Below, in pieces: positions 47,435-56,812 of a stretch of DNA of 64,000 nucleotides. Made by a program: the position numbers and the translations under genes. The DNA comes from DAHUXD01 sp963736455 (GTDB lineage: Bacteria; Acidobacteriota; Thermoanaerobaculia; UBA5066; Gp7-AA6), in the NCBI GenBank assembly GCA_963736455.1, contig CAVTON010000001.1:2480001-2544000 (forward strand), written 5' to 3'. Each line of letters starts with the position of its first letter. The stretch's first letter is position 1. A model generated the notes under the pieces. The model did no database searches, was not told the DNA's origin, and saw nothing but the letters and a program-made list of their open reading frames with translations.

Positions 47435-50263
47435 TCAGTTCTTGGGCGCGGGGGCGGCCGCCGCCGGCGCGGCTTTCGCGAAGTCTCCCGCCTTCACGAT
47501 GGTCACCTTCGCGGGATCGATGTACTTGCGCATGACGGTCAGGATCTGATCTCCCGTCAGTCCCTCGACCTTCTTCTCGAACGCGCCGTCCCAGGCGAGC
47601 GTCCGGTGAATGTAGAGGTCGTTGGCGAGCGTGCGCGCGAGCTGGGGATCCTGTGCCCGGCCGACCTGGCGGGACTGCAGCCACCCGGACTTGGCCTCCG
47701 CGATCTCCTTGGCCTCGAAGCCGTCCTTCAGAACGCGCGCGAGCTCCTCCTGGAAGGCCGCTTCGAGCCTTGCCTCGTTCTGGGGCGCATAGATCGCGAA
47801 CGTGGTGAACGAACCGGACTTGTCGAGGGGCGATGCGCTGACCTGGGAGCCGACGCCGTACGAGAGGCCGTCCTTCTGCCGGATGCGGACCGCGAGGCGC
47901 GAGTTCAGGAAGCCGCCGCCCAGCATGTAGTTGCCGAGGACGAGCGCGGGATAGTCCGGATCGTCGTCCTGGATCGGCAGGTTCAGGCCCGCGATGAAGA
48001 AGGCGTTGGCCTTGTCCGGCGTCTCGAGCGACTTGTTCTCGGCCTTCACATTTTGGTAGACCTGAGGCACGCGCTCGAACCGGGCCGGGCTCTTCCAGTC
48101 GCCGAAGAGGTCGGCGGCGAGCTTTGCCACGGCCGGCTCGTCGATGTCTCCGACCACGGCCAGCTCGCCGTTGGACGCGCCGTAGAACCCGGAGTAGAAC
48201 TTCTTCGCGTCTTCGAGCGTCGCCGCCTTGTACGCCGCCAGCGATTCGTCGAAGGACTCCACGTACCGGACGTCTCCCTTCGGGTACGGGTTCATGTGGC
48301 GCTGATAGACGTTCGGGGCGAGGGCGTTCGGCTCGCTCTTGTTCTGCTCGATGCCGGCCAGGTTTTCCTGCTGGAGCTCTTCGAACTCCTTGGCCGGGAA
48401 CGACGGCTCGCGCAGGATCTCGGCGACGAGCTTCAGGACCTCGGGAAAGTTCTCGCGAATGGTCTCGATCGACACGACGGCCTGGTTCGGCCGGCCTGAG
48501 ACGCTGACGCGGGCCTTCAGGCGGTCGAGCTCGTCCTGGATCTGCTGGCGCGTGTGCCTGGTCGTGCCGCGCATGAGCATGTCGGCGGCGAGATCCGCGG
48601 TGGTGGCGGTGCCGACGAGGGACTTTTCGTCGCCGAAGCGCAGCGTCATCGCCCCGACGACCGTGCCTCCGCGCGTCTTCTTCGAGAGCAGGGCGAGCTT
48701 CATGCCGTTGGGGAGCTCCGAGCGTTTCGTGCGCGATTCGATGTTCGCGGGCGAGGGGTCGAAGGCCTCGCCGGCCGCCATGGCCGCGTCGCCCTTGTAA
48801 TCCTTGACGACGTCGGCCGCGGCGACGGGCGGCGGGACTTCGGCGCGATCGGGCTTGGCCGTCGGCAGGAACACGCCGAGGGTCCGGTTCGACGGTTTCA
48901 GGTATTCCGAGGCCACCTTCTGCACGTCCTCGAGGCTCGCCTTCCGGACGCGATCGCGGTTGAGGAAGAAGAGGCGCCAGTCGCCCTGGCCGATGTACTC
49001 GGAGAGGTTCAGGCCGACGCGATCCGCGTTGTTGAGCATCAAGTCCACGTTCTTCAGGATCGTGGCGCGGGCGCGCTCGACCTCCTCCCGGGTGATCGGC
49101 GCGGAGCCTCCGGCGGCGTCGAGCGTCTCGACGAACGCCTTCTTCGCGTCGTCGATGTTCTGGTCCTGGCGGACCTCGGCGTTGAACATCATGAAGCCGG
49201 GGTCGTGCAGCTCCATGAAGTAGCCGCCGACCGACGTCGCCTTCTTCGTCTCGACGAGCGCCTTGTAGAGGCGTCCCGAGGGCGTGTCGGTCAGGATCTG
49301 CTCCAGGAGGTTGAGGGCGCCGGCCGTGGGATCCGTTCCCGAGGGGACGTGGTAGGCCGCGGCGAGCGCCTGGACGTCGCCGACCCGGCGGAGCGTGACC
49401 GTCCGCTCGCCGTCCTGCGTCGGGTCGAGCGTGTAGAAGGTCGGGAGCTTGCGCGTCGGCTTCGGAATCCTGCCGAAGCTCCGGTTGACCAGATCGAGGG
49501 TCTTCGCCTCGTCGAACTTTCCGGCGACGAGGAGGACCGCGTTGTCCGGCTGGTAGAACATCCGGTAGAACGCCTGGAGGCGGTCGATCGGCACGTTCTC
49601 GAGATCCGACTTCGCGCCGATCGTGGACTTTCCGTAGTTGTGCCAGAGGTACGCCGTCGACAGGACGCGCTCCTCGAGGATGGAGGCCGGGTCGTTCTCG
49701 CCGAGCTCGAACTCGTTGCGCACGACCGTCATCTCGCTGTCGAGGTCCTTCTTGGCGATGTACGAATTGATCATCCGGTCGGCTTCGAGGTCGAGAGCCC
49801 ATTTGAGGTTCTCGTCCGTCGCCTGGAAAGTCTCGAAGTAGTTCGTCCGGTCGAACCACGTCGATCCGTTGGGTCGCGCGCCGTGGGCCGTCAGCTCCTG
49901 CGGGATGTTCTTGTGGTTGGGCGTGCCCTTGAAGACCATGTGCTCGAGCAGGTGCGCCATGCCGGTCTCGCCGTAGTTCTCGTTGCGCGAGCCGACCTGG
50001 TAGGTGATGTTGACGGTGATGGTGGCCTTGGTCGGATCCGGAAAGAGCAGAACGCGCAGTCCGTTCGACAGGCGGTATTCGGTGATGCCTTCGACCGACG
50101 TGACCCTGACCGGCTGGCCGGGAACGCCCGCGGCGGCCGGTTTCGCCGCGGCCTTCGAGGCGGGTTTCGACGCCGGTTTGGCCGAGGTCTGCGCGTTCGC
50201 CGCCAGAGAACCGGCCAGGAGCACGACGAGCAGGCCGAGCCCGCTCCTCTTCAAGAAACGCAT
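47435..50263 (-). CDS. Exported M16 (insulinase-family) zinc peptidase, two-domain
   Basis: From ATG 50263 the protein has 942 residues; an in-frame TTG 15 bases upstream lies in the GGGGAGGA ribosome site and is rejected. A signal peptide (MRFLKRSGLGLLVVLLAGSLAANAQ) and an Ala/Lys/Pro-rich spacer lead to the inverted zinc motif HLLEH in GMAHLLEHMVFKGTPNHKN (about 90), with the third ligand Glu in the DSEMTVVRNEFELGEND helix. The C-terminal half repeats the fold without the zinc motif, as in pitrilysin-type enzymes. It degrades peptides in the periplasm or outer envelope. Confidence 0.92.
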   Translation of the reverse strand: MRFLKRSGLGLLVVLLAGSLAANAQTSAKPASKPASKAAAKPAAAGVPGQPVRVTSVEGITEYRLSNGLRVLLFPDPTKATITVNITYQVGSRNENYGETGMAHLLEHMVFKGTPNHKNIPQELTAHGARPNGSTWFDRTNYFETFQATDENLKWALDLEADRMINSYIAKKDLDSEMTVVRNEFELGENDPASILEERVLSTAYLWHNYGKSTIGAKSDLENVPIDRLQAFYRMFYQPDNAVLLVAGKFDEAKTLDLVNRSFGRIPKPTRKLPTFYTLDPTQDGERTVTLRRVGDVQALAAAYHVPSGTDPTAGALNLLEQILTDTPSGRLYKALVETKKATSVGGYFMELHDPGFMMFNAEVRQDQNIDDAKKAFVETLDAAGGSAPITREEVERARATILKNVDLMLNNADRVGLNLSEYIGQGDWRLFFLNRDRVRKASLEDVQKVASEYLKPSNRTLGVFLPTAKPDRAEVPPPVAAADVVKDYKGDAAMAAGEAFDPSPANIESRTKRSELPNGMKLALLSKKTRGGTVVGAMTLRFGDEKSLVGTATTADLAADMLMRGTTRHTRQQIQDELDRLKARVSVSGRPNQAVVSIETIRENFPEVLKLVAEILREPSFPAKEFEELQQENLAGIEQNKSEPNALAPNVYQRHMNPYPKGDVRYVESFDESLAAYKAATLEDAKKFYSGFYGASNGELAVVGDIDEPAVAKLAADLFGDWKSPARFERVPQVYQNVKAENKSLETPDKANAFFIAGLNLPIQDDDPDYPALVLGNYMLGGGFLNSRLAVRIRQKDGLSYGVGSQVSASPLDKSGSFTTFAIYAPQNEARLEAAFQEELARVLKDGFEAKEIAEAKSGWLQSRQVGRAQDPQLARTLANDLYIHRTLAWDGAFEKKVEGLTGDQILTVMRKYIDPAKVTIVKAGDFAKAAPAAAAPAPKN

Positions 50264-50576
50264 GAATGTCCTCCCCAATGCCTGGCCGCGAGCCGCGCGC
50301 CCGGCAAGAGAGGAGTACGAATACCACAGCCATGGGTTACGGGCCGCGGCGGCGCCCCGGACATCCGGGCGCCGCGGTGGCGACGTACTGAAGGCGAGGG
50401 GAGAACCCGTTCATGAGAAAGACGTTAATGCTTCGCCGCCCGGTGGTCGCACTTGTAATTTACTCGCGTGCTCGGGCTCTCTCTGGCCGTTGACCCCGGA
50501 AAGCCTGCGCCACCGGGTCGAGAACCTGTCGGCGGCGGTGGGATCTCTTAGAATCAGCCTCATCGGAGGAGGTCCC
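50264..50576. other. Divergent intergenic region with one hairpin
   Basis: This region between the M16 peptidase and the TPR protein holds no supported gene. It contains a GC-rich hairpin (about 50344-50377, arms ccgcggcggcgccccgg and ccgggcgccgcgg, one bulge) of unknown role. Promoters for both genes are presumably here. Confidence 0.4.
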
Positions 50577-52073
50577 ATGCGCCGGACGCTTCTCTCCGGC
50601 CTCGGCGCGCACCGGCATCCCATCCGCACGTCGAGCGCCGAAGCGCAGAAGTTCTTCGACCAGGGCGTAGTGCTCCTGTATGGGTTCAATCACGAGGAGG
50701 CGTACCGCTCCTTCGAACGCGCCGCCGAGCTCGATCCGAAGTCTCCGATGCCTCACTGGGGAATGGCCCTCGTCCTCGGCGCCAACTACAACGATCCCGA
50801 GCCCGAGGCGGAGCGCTTGAAGAAGGCGCGCGGCGAGGTCGAGAAGGCGCTCGCGCTTTCGGCCGGCGCCGCAGAAAACGAGCGCGCCTACGCCGAGGCG
50901 CTGTCCCGGCGCTACGTCGCCGACCCGGCGGCCGCCGACAGGGCTCAGCTGGCCCGGGACTATGCCTCCGCGATGCACGAGCTCTCGGCCCGGTACCCGG
51001 ACGATCTCGACGCGGCGACGCTCTACGCGGAGAGCCTCATGACCCTGCATCCCTGGAAGCTCTGGACGGCGGACGGGAAGCCTGGCGAGGACACGGTCGA
51101 GATCCTCGAGGTGCTCGAGTCCGTCCTGAAGCGCGACCCGAGCCATCCCGGCGCGAATCACTACATCATCCACGCCGTCGAGGCCTCGCCGCACCCGGAG
51201 AGGGCCCTGCCATCGGCGGCGCGGCTCGAGACGCTCGTGCCGAACGCCGGCCATCTCGTGCACATGCCGTCGCACATCTACATGCGGACGGGGGACTACG
51301 TGGCCGCGGAAAAGTCGAACGCGGCCGCGGCCCGGGTGGATCGGGATTACATCCGCGCCACGGGAGCGCAGGGCATGTATCCGATGATGTATTACAACCA
51401 CAACGTCCACTTCGAATCGGCGGCCGCGGCGATGGCGGGCCGCTACGCCGCGGCGAAGGAGGCGGCCGACGTCCTCTTCGCGGACGTCCTGCCGGCGGTG
51501 CCCGAGATGGCGATGCTCGAGGGGTTCCTGCTCCAGCCGACCTTCGTCGCCCTCCGGTTTCATCGCTGGGACGAGATCGCCCGCATGGCCGATCCCGGTC
51601 CGAGGCTCCCGATGTTGAGGACCGCGTGGCTGTATGCCCGCGCGATGTCCGCCGCCGCCGCGGGCGACGTGAAGAGGGCCGAGACGCTGCGCGGCCAATA
51701 CGCGGCGGCACGCGACGCTCTCGGTGAGGGAGTGATGGCCGGTCCACAGAACAGCGCCGCGGCGCTCTTTGCGGTGGCGACGAACGTCCTCGAGGCCCGC
51801 ATCGCCGAAGCCGCGGGACAACGTCAGGCCGCGATCGAGAGTTGGACGAAGGCCGTCGCCGCCGAGGATGCGCTCACCTACGACGAGCCGCCGCCCTGGT
51901 ATTACCCGACGCGCGAGTCGCTCGGCGCGGCCCTTCTCGCCGGGGGCCGGGCCGCCGAAGCCGAGACGATCTTCCGCGAGGACCTCGCGAAAAATCCACG
52001 CAACGGCCGCTCGCTCTACGGACTGGCCTCCGCGCTGGACGCCGATACGAAGGTTCGGATCGAGGACTTCTGA
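50577..52073 (+). CDS. TPR-repeat protein of unknown role
   Basis: The 498-residue protein starts at ATG 50577 with a strong GGAGGAGG ribosome site. It is built of helical repeats: FFDQGVVLLYGFNHEEAYRSFERAAELDPKSPMPHWGMALVLGANYND near 25-75, then further TPR-like pairs. HxxY/His-rich segments (HYIIHAVEASPHPERAL and HLVHMPSHIYMRTGDY) sit in the middle. This pattern is common to tetratricopeptide proteins found in bacteria with unknown partners. No signal peptide is clear. It converges on the MetE-like gene with a seven-base gap. Confidence 0.78.
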   Translation: MRRTLLSGLGAHRHPIRTSSAEAQKFFDQGVVLLYGFNHEEAYRSFERAAELDPKSPMPHWGMALVLGANYNDPEPEAERLKKARGEVEKALALSAGAAENERAYAEALSRRYVADPAAADRAQLARDYASAMHELSARYPDDLDAATLYAESLMTLHPWKLWTADGKPGEDTVEILEVLESVLKRDPSHPGANHYIIHAVEASPHPERALPSAARLETLVPNAGHLVHMPSHIYMRTGDYVAAEKSNAAAARVDRDYIRATGAQGMYPMMYYNHNVHFESAAAAMAGRYAAAKEAADVLFADVLPAVPEMAMLEGFLLQPTFVALRFHRWDEIARMADPGPRLPMLRTAWLYARAMSAAAAGDVKRAETLRGQYAAARDALGEGVMAGPQNSAAALFAVATNVLEARIAEAAGQRQAAIESWTKAVAAEDALTYDEPPPWYYPTRESLGAALLAGGRAAEAETIFREDLAKNPRNGRSLYGLASALDADTKVRIEDF

Positions 52074-52080
52074 GGGGCGG

Positions 52081-53142
52081 TCAGGCGCCGAGCTCTTTCG
52101 ACGCCGCGGCATTGCCCTCGACGCGTGCGCGGATCTTGGCGAAAGCGGTGTCGCGCGACGTCGAGGTGTCGTCGCCGAAGGGCGAGAAACCGCAGTCGTC
52201 GGTCGTGCCGAGCCGCGACGGGTCGATGAACTTCGCGGCCTCGAGGATGCGGTCGCGGACGTCCGCGGGCGTTTCGACGCGCGGGTCGATCGGATCGATC
52301 ACTCCGATGAACACGCGCCGGTCTCCCGTTGCGTGCGCGCCGAGGATCTGGAGGACGCGGCGCCGGTCCGCCTCGCTCGCGAGCTGGACGAAAAAGTTCC
52401 CGACGTTCAGACGAAAGAGCGCGGGCAGCAGGTCGGCGTAGTCCACGTCGGCGCTATGGGTCGAATCCCTGTCGCCGCCCGGGCACGTGTGCACGCCGAT
52501 GTGCTTGCGCTCTTCGGCGCTGAACCTCTCGAGAACGCGGTTGTTCAGATCGACGAACGCGTTCAGCAGCCCCTTCGAGGGATCGAGCTTCACGGAAAGC
52601 CTTCCTTCGGTAAAGTCGATCTGCGCGCTCGCGCCGCCGGCGAGACAGCGCCGGATGTCGGTCTCCGCCTCACGCACGAGGTCCTCGAGGAACTCCTCGC
52701 GCGGATACTCCGGGATTCCGCCGGGCGGATACAGCAGCGACAGCGCCGAAGCCGAGATGACGGCCTGCTTGACCGGCACGTGAGCGTACTCCTTCGCTCC
52801 CTCGAGATATGTCGAGGCGAAGGCGGCGTAGCGAAACGGGCCGGCCGTCAGCACGGGGAGCTGGCGTGTGTGGCCGTCGCGAAAAGGAATGGTCACGCCC
52901 CCCGGCGCCAGGTTCTTCAGGCCCTGGATCGGATACGTCGCGAAGCTCGGCTTGCGCTGCTCCCCGTCGGTGATCACGGGCGATCCCGTCTCCTCGAACC
53001 GGCGGATCGTGTCTCCGACGGCGGCGTCGAAGAGGGACTCGAGGGCGTCCTCGCCGATGCGGCCATCGCCGAAGGCCTTCATGCCTTCGATGAGCGTCTT
53101 CGGCCGCGGAATGCTCCCGATCGGTTCGGTGGGTAGCGTCAT
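52081..53142 (-). CDS. MetE C-terminal-like (cobalamin-independent methionine synthase II) protein
   Basis: The 353-residue protein has a single barrel like the catalytic half of MetE. It starts LPTEPIGSIPRPKTLIEGM with DGEQRKPSFATYP. The zinc-site His and Cys are in GVHTCPGGD (about residue 215) and a final Cys is in DDCGFSPFG (about 325), so the metal site looks complete. The family transfers methyl groups to thiols. Short single-domain versions occur in many bacteria and their donors are not always folate. Only about 45 bases separate it from the divergent BNR gene. Confidence 0.82.
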   Translation of the reverse strand: MTLPTEPIGSIPRPKTLIEGMKAFGDGRIGEDALESLFDAAVGDTIRRFEETGSPVITDGEQRKPSFATYPIQGLKNLAPGGVTIPFRDGHTRQLPVLTAGPFRYAAFASTYLEGAKEYAHVPVKQAVISASALSLLYPPGGIPEYPREEFLEDLVREAETDIRRCLAGGASAQIDFTEGRLSVKLDPSKGLLNAFVDLNNRVLERFSAEERKHIGVHTCPGGDRDSTHSADVDYADLLPALFRLNVGNFFVQLASEADRRRVLQILGAHATGDRRVFIGVIDPIDPRVETPADVRDRILEAAKFIDPSRLGTTDDCGFSPFGDDTSTSRDTAFAKIRARVEGNAAASKELGA

Positions 53143-53187
53143 GGCCGAAATCTATATGAGAATCCACCGCCGGAAAGGATGGTACGC

Positions 53188-56100
53188 ATGTTCCGAGGTT
53201 GTCGCGTTATCGCTCTCGTCGTGTTCTTCGCGGCCGCGGCGAGGGCGGGCACCGCCCAGTCCCTCGATCCCTCCCTCTACTCCGACCTTCGCTGGCGGCT
53301 CGTCGGGCCGTTTCGGGGAGGCTGGGCCACCTGCGCGGCCGGCGTTCCCGACGATCCGGCCGTCTACTACTTCGGCGGCGCGGCCGGCGGAGTGTGGAAG
53401 ACCGACGACGCCGGCTCGACCTGGAGCCCGATCTTCGATCGCGCCGGCTCCGCGTCGGTCGGAGCCCTGGCGATCGCGCCGTCGGACCCGAAGGTGATCT
53501 ACGTCGGCACCGGCCAGATCCAGGCGCGCTACGACATCGCGTCCGGCGACGGCGTGTATCGGTCGGGCGACGGCGGCGCGACGTGGACGCACGCCGGCCT
53601 CGACGCCACGCGGGCCATCGGCCGGATCGTCGTCGATCCGCGCGACGCCAATGTCGCCGTCGTCGCCGCGCTCGGGCACATGTTCGGGAGCAACCGCGAG
53701 CGCGGGATCTTCCGCACGGAGGACGGCGGGAAAACCTGGGCGCACGTGCTCTTCGTGGATGAAAAGACGGGCGGCGCCGACCTCACGGCGGACCCGGAGA
53801 ATCCGTCGATCCTCTACGCGTCGCTCTGGCAGGCGCGCAACTACCCCTGGCTCTCTTACTTCAAGCCGATGGTCGGCCCGGGCAGCGCGATCTACAAGTC
53901 CCGCGACGCGGGCCGGACGTGGGCGAGACTCTCGGGAGGCGGCTGGCCGTCCGGCGACGTCGGCCGGATCGGTCTTACGGCCGCGCAGGGCGGTCGCGTC
54001 TACGCCCTCGTCGACGCGGCGGCCGCCGAGCGGCGCGGGCCGTCGGCGGAGGGCCTGTATCGCTCCGAGGACGGCGGGATGAACTGGAGCCGCGTCAACG
54101 ACACGGCGGGTCTCGCCTCGAGCTACATGAACCGCGTGACCGTGGATCCGAAGAATCGCGACGTCGTGTACGTGACGGGCCAGTCGATCCGGCGGTCCGA
54201 CGACGGCGGCAGGACCCTTCGCTTCTTCAAGGGAGCTCCGGGCGGAGACGACTACCACTTTCTCTGGATCAATCCGACGAACCCGCGCCTCATGGTCACC
54301 GCGGCCGACCAGGGCACGGTGGTGTCGCTGAACGGCGGGAAGAGCTGGAGCGACTGGTACAACCAGCCGACGGGTCAGTTCTACCACGTCGAAACCGACG
54401 ACCGCTTTCCGTACTGGATCTACAGCGGCCAGCAGGACAGCGGAACGGCCGGAGCGGCGACCCGCAGCGACTACGGAACCCTGAGCTTCCGCGACTGGCA
54501 TCCGGTCGGCGGCGAAGAGCGCGGCTGGGACGTTCCGGATCCGGAAGATCCTCTGATCGTCTACGGCTCGGGACTCGGAGGAACGATCACGCGCTTCGAT
54601 ACGCGCACGGGAGAAGTGCGCCAGGTGTCCCCCGCGGTCGAGAGCACGTACGGGCGCCGTCCGGCGCCCGGAACCTACCGCTGGGCATGGGCATTTCCGA
54701 TCGCCGTCTCGCGGCAGGCTCCGCACTTTCTCTACACCGGTTCGCAATACCTCCTGCGTTCGCCGGACCACGGGAACAGCTGGGAGAAGGCGAGCCCCGA
54801 CCTGACGGGAACCGATCCCGACGCGAAGGATTGCGCGGGCGAGGTCACGCTCGAGAACGCGCGCCCCTGCGGCTTCGGGACGATCTGGACCATCGAGATC
54901 TCCCCGCGCGACCCGCGCGAGATCTGGATCGGCACCGACAGCGGGCTCGTCCAGCGGACGCTGGACGGCGGAGCGACCTGGAAGGACGTCACGCCGAAGG
55001 GCCTGCCCGCCTGGAGCAAGATCGCCTCGGTCGACGCCTCGGCGCTCGAGGCCGGGACCGCCTACGTCGCCGTCGACTCGCATCGACTCGACGATTTCTC
55101 GCCGCGCCTCTACCGAACCCATGACGGCGGCGCGAGCTGGCAGGAAATCGGTGCCGGTCTTCCCGCCGGAAGCTTCACGACGGTCCTCCGCGCGGACACC
55201 GTTCGAAAGGGTCTTCTGTACGCCGGAACCGATCACGGCGTCTTCGTCTCGTTCGACGACGGCGGACACTGGGCCTCGCTCAGCCTGAACCTGCCGCCGG
55301 CATGGGTCGGCGACCTCGCCGTGCACGGAGACGATCTCGTCGCCGCGACGCAGGGACGGGCGCTCTGGGTGCTCGACGACGTCACGCCGCTGCGGCAGCT
55401 CGAAGCGGCGGTCGCGTCGTCTGCGGCGAGGCTCGCCGCGCCGGCGCCGGCGATCCGTGTGCGCGCCAACGAGAATCGCGACACGCCGCTTCCTCCCGAG
55501 ACTCCGCTCGCTCGCAATCCGCCGGAGGGAGCCGTCCTCGATTACTGGATCGGCTCCGGGTCGCGCGGTCCCGTCCGTCTCGAGATCCTGGACGCGCAGG
55601 GCGGTCTCGTGCGCTCCTTCTCGAGCGACGCCTCCGCCGAGAAGGTCGAGGCGCGGCGGTACTTCACGGAACATTGGATCCGTCCGGCGGAGCTTCCGGG
55701 CGCCGCACCGGGCCAGCATCGCTTCGTCTGGGATCTTCGGTCCGAGCGGCCGAAAGCCGCCGAGTACGAGTACACGATGGCTGCCGTGGACGACGAGGAC
55801 ACCCCGACCGTGCCGCGCGGACCGCTGATGCCGCCCGGGCGCTACACGGTGCGCCTCACGGCGGAAGGAAAGAAGGTCGAGCAGACGCTGGAGGTGAAGC
55901 AGGACCCGAGAACGGCGGTTTCCGCCGACGTTTTCGCGCAGCGTCTCTCCGTCGAGAAGCGCATCGTCGCGGCGATGGGCTCGTCTTTCGAGGCGCTCGA
56001 GCAGGTGAAGGCGGCGCGCAAGGGCGCCTCGGCGCCGAAGGACCACGACCTGGCCGCGCTCGAAGCGGACCTGACGCGCGTCAACCGCAACCTCGGCGCG

Positions 56101-56226
56101 CTCCTCAATCAGATCGACGCATCCGATTCGCCGGCCACGGAGGTCCAGTCGGCGTCTCTGAAGGAAACCCTGGATGCGCTCGACGCTCAGCAGTCGCGCT
56201 GGCGGCGGCTCTCGTCCGGGGGATAA
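53188..56226 (+). CDS. Exported BNR/VPS10-type propeller protein
   Basis: From ATG 53188 the protein has 1012 residues; GGAAAGG lies before it, and an ATG at 53179 overlaps that site. After a signal peptide, sialidase-type Asp boxes (DAGSTW, DGGATW, DGGKTW, DAGRTW, DGGASW) recur about every 50 residues between 50 and 690, forming one or two propellers as in VPS10/sortilin-like and glycosyl hydrolase BNR proteins. The C-terminal 300 residues have a sheet domain and a helical tail (EALEQVKAARKG...LNQIDASDSPATEVQ). Catalytic activity is unproven. Similar proteins are abundant in Acidobacteriota. Confidence 0.82.
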   Translation: MFRGCRVIALVVFFAAAARAGTAQSLDPSLYSDLRWRLVGPFRGGWATCAAGVPDDPAVYYFGGAAGGVWKTDDAGSTWSPIFDRAGSASVGALAIAPSDPKVIYVGTGQIQARYDIASGDGVYRSGDGGATWTHAGLDATRAIGRIVVDPRDANVAVVAALGHMFGSNRERGIFRTEDGGKTWAHVLFVDEKTGGADLTADPENPSILYASLWQARNYPWLSYFKPMVGPGSAIYKSRDAGRTWARLSGGGWPSGDVGRIGLTAAQGGRVYALVDAAAAERRGPSAEGLYRSEDGGMNWSRVNDTAGLASSYMNRVTVDPKNRDVVYVTGQSIRRSDDGGRTLRFFKGAPGGDDYHFLWINPTNPRLMVTAADQGTVVSLNGGKSWSDWYNQPTGQFYHVETDDRFPYWIYSGQQDSGTAGAATRSDYGTLSFRDWHPVGGEERGWDVPDPEDPLIVYGSGLGGTITRFDTRTGEVRQVSPAVESTYGRRPAPGTYRWAWAFPIAVSRQAPHFLYTGSQYLLRSPDHGNSWEKASPDLTGTDPDAKDCAGEVTLENARPCGFGTIWTIEISPRDPREIWIGTDSGLVQRTLDGGATWKDVTPKGLPAWSKIASVDASALEAGTAYVAVDSHRLDDFSPRLYRTHDGGASWQEIGAGLPAGSFTTVLRADTVRKGLLYAGTDHGVFVSFDDGGHWASLSLNLPPAWVGDLAVHGDDLVAATQGRALWVLDDVTPLRQLEAAVASSAARLAAPAPAIRVRANENRDTPLPPETPLARNPPEGAVLDYWIGSGSRGPVRLEILDAQGGLVRSFSSDASAEKVEARRYFTEHWIRPAELPGAAPGQHRFVWDLRSERPKAAEYEYTMAAVDDEDTPTVPRGPLMPPGRYTVRLTAEGKKVEQTLEVKQDPRTAVSADVFAQRLSVEKRIVAAMGSSFEALEQVKAARKGASAPKDHDLAALEADLTRVNRNLGALLNQIDASDSPATEVQSASLKETLDALDAQQSRWRRLSSGG

Positions 56227-56235
56227 TCGACGCCT

Positions 56236-56313
56236 CTGCCCGTAGCTCAGCCCGGATAGAGCAACGGCCTTCTAAGCCGTAGGTCGGCGGTTCGAATCCG
56301 CCCGGGCAGGCCA
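56236..56313 (+). tRNA. tRNA-Arg (anticodon TCT)
   Basis: The acceptor stem CTGCCCG/CGGGCAG, the anticodon arm ACGGC-CTTCTAA-GCCGT with anticodon TCT, and the T arm GGTTCGAATCC form a standard cloverleaf, followed by encoded CCA (56311-56313). It reads AGA codons, rare in this GC-rich DNA. It starts ten bases after the stop of the BNR gene. Confidence 0.95.
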
Positions 56314-56444
56314 ACCGTCGCCTTCGCTCGCTTCGGGATCTGCGCGCCCTGTTCGGGCGCGCACCGGCCGGCGGCTCGCGCAAAGGCGCTCGACCGCCGG
56401 CCTGATCCCGGCGCTCGCTGCGGCTCCCGCGGCGTGAGCCTCCA

Positions 56445-56622
56445 CCTTCGCTTCGCTCAGGTGACTTCTCACGCCGCGAGCTGTTGGAGAGTTGGGCGTG
56501 ACGAGCCACCTCCTACCCCCTCGCCCCCCGAAAGGGGGGAGAGGGTTGGGGTGAGGGGGAGAGTTGTTTCGACGAACCGTCGCCTTCGCTTCGCTTGGGT
56601 GACTTCTCACGCCGCGAGGTTT
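56445..56622 (+). repeat. Two copies of a ~40-bp direct repeat
   Basis: Copies starting at 56445 and 56583 (138 bases apart) share ccttcgcttcgct and, a few bases on, ggtgacttctcacgccgcgag. They alternate with the hairpin-type repeats. Confidence 0.6.
56516..56563 (+). repeat. Dispersed GGGAGAGGGTTGGGGTGAGGG hairpin repeat, copy 2
   Basis: An imperfect hairpin (ccccctcgccccccgaa then ggggggagaggg) followed by ttggggtgaggg. This is a common type of intergenic palindromic repeat in GC-rich bacteria. It shares gagggttggggtgagggggagag with the copy at 56653. Confidence 0.65.
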
Positions 56623-56652
56623 TGGAAGATCGCGTCTAGTCGAGCTCTTTTG

Positions 56653-56692
56653 CCCCTCTCCCGGCGGGAGAGGGTTGGGGTGAGGGGGAGAG
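56653..56692 (+). repeat. Dispersed GGGAGAGGGTTGGGGTGAGGG hairpin repeat, copy 3
   Basis: cccctctcccggcgggag forms the hairpin, and agggttggggtgaggg follows as in the copy 137 bases upstream. It can act as a transcription or mRNA-end structure. Confidence 0.65.
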
Positions 56693-56812
56693 CGAGAGCC
56701 TTTCCGACGAGCCGTCGCCTTCGCTCGCGCTCCGCTTGACCTCGGGTCACATGAAGCGTAAAACCGATGTGAAGGCGAAGTGACCCGGCCCTCTGCCTGG
56801 AGGAGATGAGCC

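Larger units (their letters stand above)
56314..56812. other. Gene-free repeat region downstream of tRNA-Arg
   Basis: About 500 bases hold no credible gene. Two kinds of repeat occur: a ccttcgcttcgct...ggtgacttctcacgccgcgag unit (two good copies, starting 56445 and 56583, plus partial copies near 56320 and 56715), and a CCCTCTCC/GGGAGAGGG hairpin-type unit (two copies). An open frame on the reverse strand crosses this region and the tRNA, but it translates the repeats into PHPNPLPP-type peptides and is rejected. Confidence 0.6.

Noticed and set aside
50263..50278. TTG at 50278 as the start of the M16 peptidase
   Set aside because: The TTG lies within the purine-rich ribosome-binding site; ATG 50263 gives a normal signal peptide and spacing.
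53143..53187. SAM or cobalamin riboswitch upstream of the MetE-like gene
   Set aside because: Only about 45 bases separate the divergent genes, too short for such an aptamer, and no conserved core is visible.
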